From assembly GCA_009704345.1 (NCBI GenBank), contig WLEH01000019.1, forward strand, positions 1 to 10,543: a DNA stretch of 10,543 bases. The letters are read 5' to 3'. The stretch is from Actinomycetota bacterium. GTDB lineage: Bacteria > Actinomycetota > Actinomycetes > S36-B12 > UBA5976. Below are positions 7,067 to 10,543 of the stretch, piece by piece. Numbering within the stretch: position 1 is the first letter of the stretch; the number at the start of each line of letters is the position of its first letter. Below the pieces are notes generated by a model that saw only the letters and a list, made by a program, of their open reading frames with translations, had not been told where the DNA came from and did no database searches. The translations under genes and the position numbers were made by a program.

Positions 7067-7348
7067 GTGAGCAATATGAATACCGCAGTGCTGCCAGAGA
7101 TCTCAGTTGAGTTGAGCCTGCCATTTGTCTGCACGGTGTGGAATGACCCGGTTAACTTGATGAGTTATGTCACCCATGTCTTTATGGCTTATTTTGGCTA
7201 TCCCAAAGAGTTAGCGGAAAAGTTAATGCTGCAGGTGCATCATGAAGGCCGGGCTTATGTCTCTCATGGGGATCGCGAAAAAGTGGAACGAGATGTGGCC
7301 GCAATGCATGAGTATGGGCTGTGGGCAACCATTGAAAAGGCAAATTAG
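7067..7348 (+). CDS. clpS: ClpS, N-end-rule adaptor of the Clp protease
   Basis: 93 residues, normal for ClpS, which binds proteins with bulky N-terminal residues and delivers them to ClpA/ClpC for ClpP degradation. The N-degron pocket residues are present: WNDPVN (Asn26, Asp27, matching Asn34/Asp35 of E. coli) and LMLQVHHEG (His58, matching His66). The core then runs to the family's ending, ATIEKA. The start is the GTG at 7067 or the ATG three codons later at 7076; there is no Shine-Dalgarno sequence at either. The 49 bases after the GH18 stop are AT-rich and could hold a promoter, but no clear boxes are seen. The stop overlaps the DUF2017 start by one base, the usual actinobacterial pairing. 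Confidence 0.95.
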   Translation: MSNMNTAVLPEISVELSLPFVCTVWNDPVNLMSYVTHVFMAYFGYPKELAEKLMLQVHHEGRAYVSHGDREKVERDVAAMHEYGLWATIEKAN

Positions 7349-7896
7349 TGGCGCATGCATTTAACCGAACATTGACCGGAAAAATAGCCGGTCGATTAGA
7401 TCCAGTTGAGCAGGCGTTGCTGCGATCACTGGTGTTGCAGTTAGCTCAGCTGCTGCATGAAACTGATGACTCGGCATCACAAGATCCACTTGCTCAATTG
7501 GTGGGAATTCAAGAGTTAGCAGAGCGGCCAGAAGATCCAGCACTGTTGCGATTGTTTCCAGATGCTTATCGAGATGATGAGTCTGCCGCTAATGACTTTC
7601 GCCGCTACACCCAAGCCAGATTGCGCGAAACTAAAACAAATCGAGCTGATGCGGTGATTGAAATTCTGGATCGAGCAGATAACAAAATTGAGCTATCTGA
7701 CGCGGAAGCGCAAAGCATGCTGGCGGTAATGAACGATACGAGATTGGTGCTCGCGAGCCGATTGGGATTAACTGATGAGCTTAAGTTAGATGAGTTGCTA
7801 CTAGCTGAAGCAGATCAAGGTGGCGTGGCACATTTATATGAATGGCTAACCTGGTTACAGGAAACATTGGTGCGCGCAATTATGCAAAAAAATTAG
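7348..7896 (+). CDS. DUF2017 family protein
   Basis: 182 residues, acidic and mostly helical, without membrane segments or signal peptide. The first part reads LDPVEQALLRSLVLQL followed by PLAQL and ERPEDPALLRLFPDAYRDD, and the last part ends in HLYEWLTWLQETLVRAIM, both as I know them from DUF2017. This actinobacterial family has no assigned biochemical role, but its gene regularly follows clpS, suggesting a link to protein quality control; that is inference from context. It uses a GTG start at 7348 whose G is the last base of the clpS stop, so the two are coupled. Its last codons and stop (7894-7896) lie inside the terminator of the convergent rhodopsin gene, so the A-run of that terminator encodes its final residues. 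Confidence 0.92.
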   Translation: MAHAFNRTLTGKIAGRLDPVEQALLRSLVLQLAQLLHETDDSASQDPLAQLVGIQELAERPEDPALLRLFPDAYRDDESAANDFRRYTQARLRETKTNRADAVIEILDRADNKIELSDAEAQSMLAVMNDTRLVLASRLGLTDELKLDELLLAEADQGGVAHLYEWLTWLQETLVRAIMQKN

Positions 7897-7921
7897 GGCC
7901 GCCCTTTTGGGACGGCCCTAA
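7886..7921 (-). terminator. Intrinsic terminator of the rhodopsin gene, embedded in the end of DUF2017
   Basis: TTAGGGCCG (7893-7901) pairs with CGGCCCTAA (7913-7921), and CCC (7902-7904) with GGG (7909-7911), closing on TTTT with one bulged A at 7912. On the minus strand the stem is followed by seven T (plus A-run 7886-7892), a strong intrinsic terminator 12 bases after the rhodopsin stop. In the forward direction only ATTCAATT follows, so it would be weaker for the clpS-DUF2017 transcript, though it may still work both ways. Confidence 0.88.
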
Positions 7922-7933
7922 TTCAATTAGCAA

Positions 7934-8740
7934 TTAATGCTTTGCTTCAACCTTTGCGAAGCTTGGATCATCTTCCATGCTCTTTAGTCGAGCAATCTTG
8001 AAGATGGTTAGACCAAATAGGCACTTAGCCAAAATGTCAGCAATGGTGTAACCAATCTGACGTGCTACGAAGCCGTCCGAACCGGTGAAGAATTCGGAAC
8101 CAGTCCAATCGCCAATCATTGGGAACATGTAGGAGATTGGATAGACGCCCCAGGTAGCAATTAGCAAAAGACGTAGTCGGCCAATTGTTGCCTTAACAGC
8201 AGCTGGCTGACCTTCTAGTGACTTGGTTAGCTCTACGAACAATACGTACAGGATGTATACGAAAGGTAGTGTTGATAGGAAGCCCCAAATTGCCTTTGGT
8301 CCTAGCTCAGATGTGATTTCACCTGGGTAACCCAAGATGATCATCAGCGCTGATGCTGGAACTAGCTTGGTTAGAAGTGAGGAACGACGTGCAGCTGGTA
8401 GTGATAGCACTGCAACAACTTCAACTAGAAGTAGTGGCACAGTCAACAGCCAGTCTACGTAGCGATAAGCCTCATTGAATACTTCGTTTCCAGCTGCTGC
8501 TTCTTTGAATGAATCAAAGATGCGCCAGTAGTGATAAGCCGCAATGAATGTCACCATTGCTGACGCAATTAGTGCCAAACGATATTGTGGCAATACGCGT
8601 GGCTGAGCCACCAACATAAATACGGTTGTTGCCAACATTGATGCTAAACCAAGTGACAACGAGTTATAAATCAGATCGAACTGACCTTCAGAAATTCCGA
8701 ATGTCTGTCCGCCAGTGATTTTGATTGTTGCAAAATCCAC
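7934..8740 (-). CDS. actR: Actinorhodopsin, light-driven outward proton pump
   Basis: 268 residues, seven membrane helices, type-1 rhodopsin of the xanthorhodopsin/actinorhodopsin branch. With retinal it pumps protons out of the cell. Pump residues aligned to green proteorhodopsin: His70 (H75), Asp96 acceptor in RYVDWLLTVPL (D97), Leu104 (position 105, Leu meaning green), Glu107 donor (E108), Asp235 counterion and Lys239 Schiff-base lysine in ADILAKCLFGL (D227, K231). Gly153 in IWGFLSTLPF falls at F152 of proteorhodopsin, where antenna-binding xanthorhodopsins have Gly. The start is the GTG at 8740 with GGAGG (8745-8749) 4 bases before it. An in-frame ATG at 8809 would add a 23-residue Arg/Ala/Gly-rich tail unlike the family. 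It lies antisense between DUF2017 and murI. Nine of eleven Lys codons are AAG, whereas murI and rph use mostly AAA. No retinal or carotenoid gene is in the window. Confidence 0.97.
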   Translation of the reverse strand: MDFATIKITGGQTFGISEGQFDLIYNSLSLGLASMLATTVFMLVAQPRVLPQYRLALIASAMVTFIAAYHYWRIFDSFKEAAAGNEVFNEAYRYVDWLLTVPLLLVEVVAVLSLPAARRSSLLTKLVPASALMIILGYPGEITSELGPKAIWGFLSTLPFVYILYVLFVELTKSLEGQPAAVKATIGRLRLLLIATWGVYPISYMFPMIGDWTGSEFFTGSDGFVARQIGYTIADILAKCLFGLTIFKIARLKSMEDDPSFAKVEAKH

Positions 8741-8809
8741 TCTGCCTCCAGCAGGTCGAGACGAGCCGCGTGCCCGTCCAGTCGCGGCTTTTGGCCGCGG
8801 CACTCCCAT
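8741..8809 (-). promoter_or_regulatory. GC-rich structured leader of the rhodopsin mRNA
   Basis: Read along the mRNA (8809 to 8741), CGCGGC (8799-8794) pairs with GCCGCG (8788-8783) around CAAAA. The second arm, as AGCCGCG (8789-8783), can instead pair with CGCGGCT (8770-8764), 14 bases before the GGAGG ribosome binding site (8749-8745). GTGC (8803-8800) and GCAC (8773-8770) can also pair. The hairpins exclude one another, as in attenuators or translational switches. The same bases form an open in-frame extension from an ATG at 8809, so they could instead be coding. No known riboswitch is recognised. Confidence 0.5.
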
Positions 8810-8881
8810 ACACTCTCACAGATTCCCCAAGTTGGGCAAGTTATGAATAAGTTTCTGAGGTGAATTCTTTTCTTCCCCCAT

Positions 8882-8908
8882 GGCCAGCCTGGGGAAAACC
8901 CGCTGGCC
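8882..8908. repeat. Inverted repeat just upstream of the murI -10 box
   Basis: GGCCAGC (8882-8888) is mirrored by GCTGGCC (8902-8908), and inside it GGG and CCC can pair around an A-rich loop. It ends 4 bases before the probable -10 box of murI, thus where a -35 box would be. As DNA it looks like an operator; as RNA it would be a stable hairpin if transcription starts further upstream. Confidence 0.6.
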
Positions 8909-8911
8909 CCC

Positions 8912-8917
8912 TACGCT
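8912..8917 (+). promoter_or_regulatory. Probable -10 box for leaderless murI
   Basis: TACGCT fits the TAnnnT pattern of actinobacterial -10 boxes and ends 6 bases before the GTG of murI, exactly the spacing of a transcript beginning on the start codon. No Shine-Dalgarno sequence precedes murI, which agrees with leaderless translation. No -35 box is visible. Confidence 0.45.
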
Positions 8918-8923
8918 TTAGCC

Positions 8924-9721
8924 GTGAGAGACGCGCCGATTGGTATCTTGGATTCTGGGGTTGGTGGCCTGACCGTGGCCAGATCCATCATCGACCAGCT
9001 GCCGCAAGAGTCCATTTATTACATTGGCGATACCGAACATGGCCCCTACGGGCCGCGGCCGCTGGCCGAAGTTCGGGAATATGCACTTGCGATCATGGAT
9101 CATTTGGTTGCATTTGGAGTTAAAGCAATTGTGATTGCATGTAATACCGCGAGCGCTGCGGTGTTACATGATGCCAGAGAGCGATATCAGATCCCAGTTA
9201 TTGAAGTAGTACGTCCTGCGGTAAGGCGAGCAGTATCAGTTACTAAAAATGGCAAAGTCGGCGTAATTGGAACTGCCGCGACCATTAAATCGGGTGCATA
9301 CCCAGATGCATTTGCGGCAGCACCAAATATCGAAGTGATTACGAAAGCCTGCCCGATGTTTGTTGAGTTTGTAGAGCGCGGTGAAACTACAGGAGAAGAA
9401 GTAATTCAGATCGCGCATGAGTATTTGGACGATTTAGTTGAGCGGGGAATAGATACCCTAGTTTTAGGCTGCACCCATTACCCGCTGCTAACCGCAGTTA
9501 TCTCGTATGTGGTTGGCCCAAAAATATCTTTAGTTTCCAGCGCTGAAGAAACTGCACAGGATCTTTTCCAAGCACTCCTAGAAAAAAATCTATTGCGACC
9601 ATCTGGCTCAACACCACCAATTCATGTTTTTGCCGCAACAAAAAATGCCGCACAGTTCCAAGAATTAGCAAAGCGATTCTTGGGACCAGTGGTGCAAAGC
9701 GCAACGCAAGTTTCCATCTAA
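8924..9721 (+). CDS. murI: Glutamate racemase
   Basis: 265 residues, the normal length. The enzyme interconverts L- and D-glutamate in the cytoplasm and supplies D-Glu for the peptidoglycan stem peptide. The motifs are complete: GILDSGVGGLTV (7-18), GDTEHGPYG (35-43), the first catalytic Cys in ACNTASA (Cys73) and the second in GCTHYPLL (Cys183). The GTG start at 8924 is chosen because the family motif begins only six residues later and because TACGCT is at leaderless distance. It is divergent from the rhodopsin gene. It leads a tight set, with rph 11 bases downstream and rdgB overlapping rph. In M. tuberculosis, as I recall, a metallo-hydrolase gene (Rv1339) stands between murI and rph; it is absent here. 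Confidence 0.96.
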   Translation: MRDAPIGILDSGVGGLTVARSIIDQLPQESIYYIGDTEHGPYGPRPLAEVREYALAIMDHLVAFGVKAIVIACNTASAAVLHDARERYQIPVIEVVRPAVRRAVSVTKNGKVGVIGTAATIKSGAYPDAFAAAPNIEVITKACPMFVEFVERGETTGEEVIQIAHEYLDDLVERGIDTLVLGCTHYPLLTAVISYVVGPKISLVSSAEETAQDLFQALLEKNLLRPSGSTPPIHVFAATKNAAQFQELAKRFLGPVVQSATQVSI

Positions 9722-9732
9722 CGAAAGAAATC

Positions 9733-10458
9733 ATGACCAGATCAGACGGCCGAAACGCCAATCAATTACGTCCAGTGACGTTCAATATCAACTGGACCTC
9801 CGCGCCAGAGGGTTCTTGTTTAATTGATGTAGGTAATACCCGCGTGCTTTGTACCGCATCAGTTTCTCCTGGTGTGCCAAGATTTAAAAAAGATTCAGGC
9901 GAAGGTTGGATCACTGCGGAATATTCCATGTTACCCAGAGCTACTTCAACTAGAAGTGATCGAGAAAGCGTTAAAGGAAAGCTTGGTGGTCGCACGCAAG
10001 AGATTTCACGCTTAATTGGACGCAGCATTCGATCTATTGTTGACATGAAAGCACTTGGTGAAAATACCATTGTGATTGATTGTGATGTGTTGCAAGCAGA
10101 TGGCGGAACTAGAACTGCAGCAATAACTGGTGCTTATGTTGCACTCGCCCTTGGTCTTGATACTGCAACGCAGCGTGGATTGCTTGATCCGGCTGGAAAA
10201 GTTTTAATTGATTCTGTTGCAGCAGTAAGTGTTGGCATAATTAATGATGAGATCAGATTGGATCTGCATTACGACGATGATGTGGCAGCTGATGTTGATA
10301 TGAATGTAGTAATGACAGGCGCTGGCAATTTAGTTGAAGTACAGGGAACAGCTGAAGGAAAAACTTTCCATCGTGCAGCTCTAGATCAGATGTTGGATTA
10401 TGCCGCTGCTGGCTGTGTTGATTTAACTAAATTACAACTAGCTGCACTAAATAAATGA
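9733..10458 (+). CDS. rph: Ribonuclease PH
   Basis: 241 residues, full length. RNase PH is a phosphate-dependent 3'-5' exoribonuclease that trims tRNA precursors and works as a ring of six. Visible are RSDGR at the start, GEGWITAEYSMLPRAT (57-71), GGRTQEISRLIGRSIR (85-100, Arg87 near the active site), CDVLQADGGTRTAAITGA with the phosphate-binding GGTR (124-127), and VEVQGTAEG towards the end. The ATG at 9733 follows the murI stop by 11 bases, with only a weak purine stretch (GAAAGAAA) as ribosome binding site, so translation probably depends on the murI transcript. Its stop overlaps the next start as ATGA. The pairing of rph with rdgB is conserved widely in bacteria and links RNA turnover with nucleotide clean-up. 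Confidence 0.97.
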   Translation: MTRSDGRNANQLRPVTFNINWTSAPEGSCLIDVGNTRVLCTASVSPGVPRFKKDSGEGWITAEYSMLPRATSTRSDRESVKGKLGGRTQEISRLIGRSIRSIVDMKALGENTIVIDCDVLQADGGTRTAAITGAYVALALGLDTATQRGLLDPAGKVLIDSVAAVSVGIINDEIRLDLHYDDDVAADVDMNVVMTGAGNLVEVQGTAEGKTFHRAALDQMLDYAAAGCVDLTKLQLAALNK

Positions 10459-10543
10459 AACCAATAGTTGTTGCCAGCACCAATGCGCATAAGATAAAGG
10501 AGATTGCTGCCATCCTCAAACCATATGGTTGGGATGTGAAATC
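10455..10543 (+). CDS. rdgB: Non-canonical purine NTP pyrophosphatase, N-terminal part only
   Basis: The first 29 codons are present before the window ends, beginning MKPIVVASTNAHKIKEIAA. The pattern VVASTNAHKIKE matches the nucleotide-binding start of the RdgB/HAM1 family (usually ATgNxxKxxE). These enzymes hydrolyse ITP, dITP and XTP to monophosphates and keep damaged bases out of DNA and RNA. The start overlaps the rph stop (ATGA), so the two are coupled. The order rph-rdgB supports the call. The Thr-Gly of the usual motif reads Ser-Thr, which is a common variant. The rest of the protein is outside the window. Confidence 0.9.
   Translation, partial: MKPIVVASTNAHKIKEIAAILKPYGWDVK

Larger units (their letters stand above)
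8810..8923. promoter_or_regulatory. Divergent intergenic region between the rhodopsin and murI genes
   Basis: It must carry promoters for both directions. An 11-base dyad, CCCAAGTTGGG (8826-8836), lies on the rhodopsin side, and a long inverted repeat (8882-8908) on the murI side. On the minus strand TAACTT, about 20 bases before the dyad, is a possible -10 for rhodopsin, without a clear -35. The start of rhodopsin transcription cannot be placed from sequence alone. Confidence 0.5.

Noticed and set aside
8860..9123. Forward open frame over the start of murI, rich in Trp, Arg and Ala
   Set aside because: It overlaps the well-supported murI frame, has a composition typical of an out-of-frame shadow and no ribosome binding site.
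9762..10070. Reverse open frame of 102 codons over rph
   Set aside because: Antisense shadow of a highly conserved gene with no start signals of its own.

Overview
The window looks like chromosomal DNA of a small-genome planktonic actinobacterium, most likely a freshwater lineage such as acI/Nanopelagicales. Three things point that way: a WhiB-family iron-sulfur regulator and a DUF3039 protein (actinobacterial hallmarks); the actinobacterial gene string clpS - DUF2017 ... murI ... rph - rdgB; and an actinorhodopsin-type light-driven proton pump. Moderate base composition and very tight gene packing, with start/stop overlaps of 1-4 bases at several junctions, fit a streamlined genome. The taxon is inferred, not proven.

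Left part (1-4803, genes on the minus strand). The left edge may clip another gene, in an orientation I cannot settle. Then comes a four-helix membrane protein of unknown function (211-588). After it is a probable operon read right to left: a WhiB3/WhiD-like regulator (4453-4803), an ArcB/ArgI-type ornithine carbamoyltransferase (3407-4405), a membrane PAP2 phosphatase (2654-3370) and a large membrane acyltransferase with a C-terminal SGNH domain (792-2657). The last two suggest lipid-phosphate handling and acylation of an envelope glycan.

Middle (4804-7896, plus strand). Divergent from the WhiB gene are a 77-residue DUF3039 zinc-ribbon-like protein and, overlapping its stop, a secreted GH18 glycosidase with two C-terminal beta-type domains. 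Next are ClpS and DUF2017, overlapping by one base.

Right part (7886-10543). A minus-strand actinorhodopsin gene sits between DUF2017 and murI and shares a hairpin terminator with the end of DUF2017. Its key residues indicate a green-tuned outward proton pump with the small Gly that opens the carotenoid-antenna fenestration in xanthorhodopsin-like pumps. Its leader can form mutually exclusive GC-rich hairpins and also carries an in-frame upstream ATG. Facing the other way are murI, rph (RNase PH) and the first 29 codons of an rdgB-like nucleotide pyrophosphatase, continuing out of the window.

I see no CRISPR array, tRNA, rRNA, insertion sequence, phage gene or recognisable defence system. 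The strongest second-look items are the rhodopsin gene: its place inside a conserved housekeeping cluster, its leader, its antenna-type pocket and its distinct lysine codon usage.
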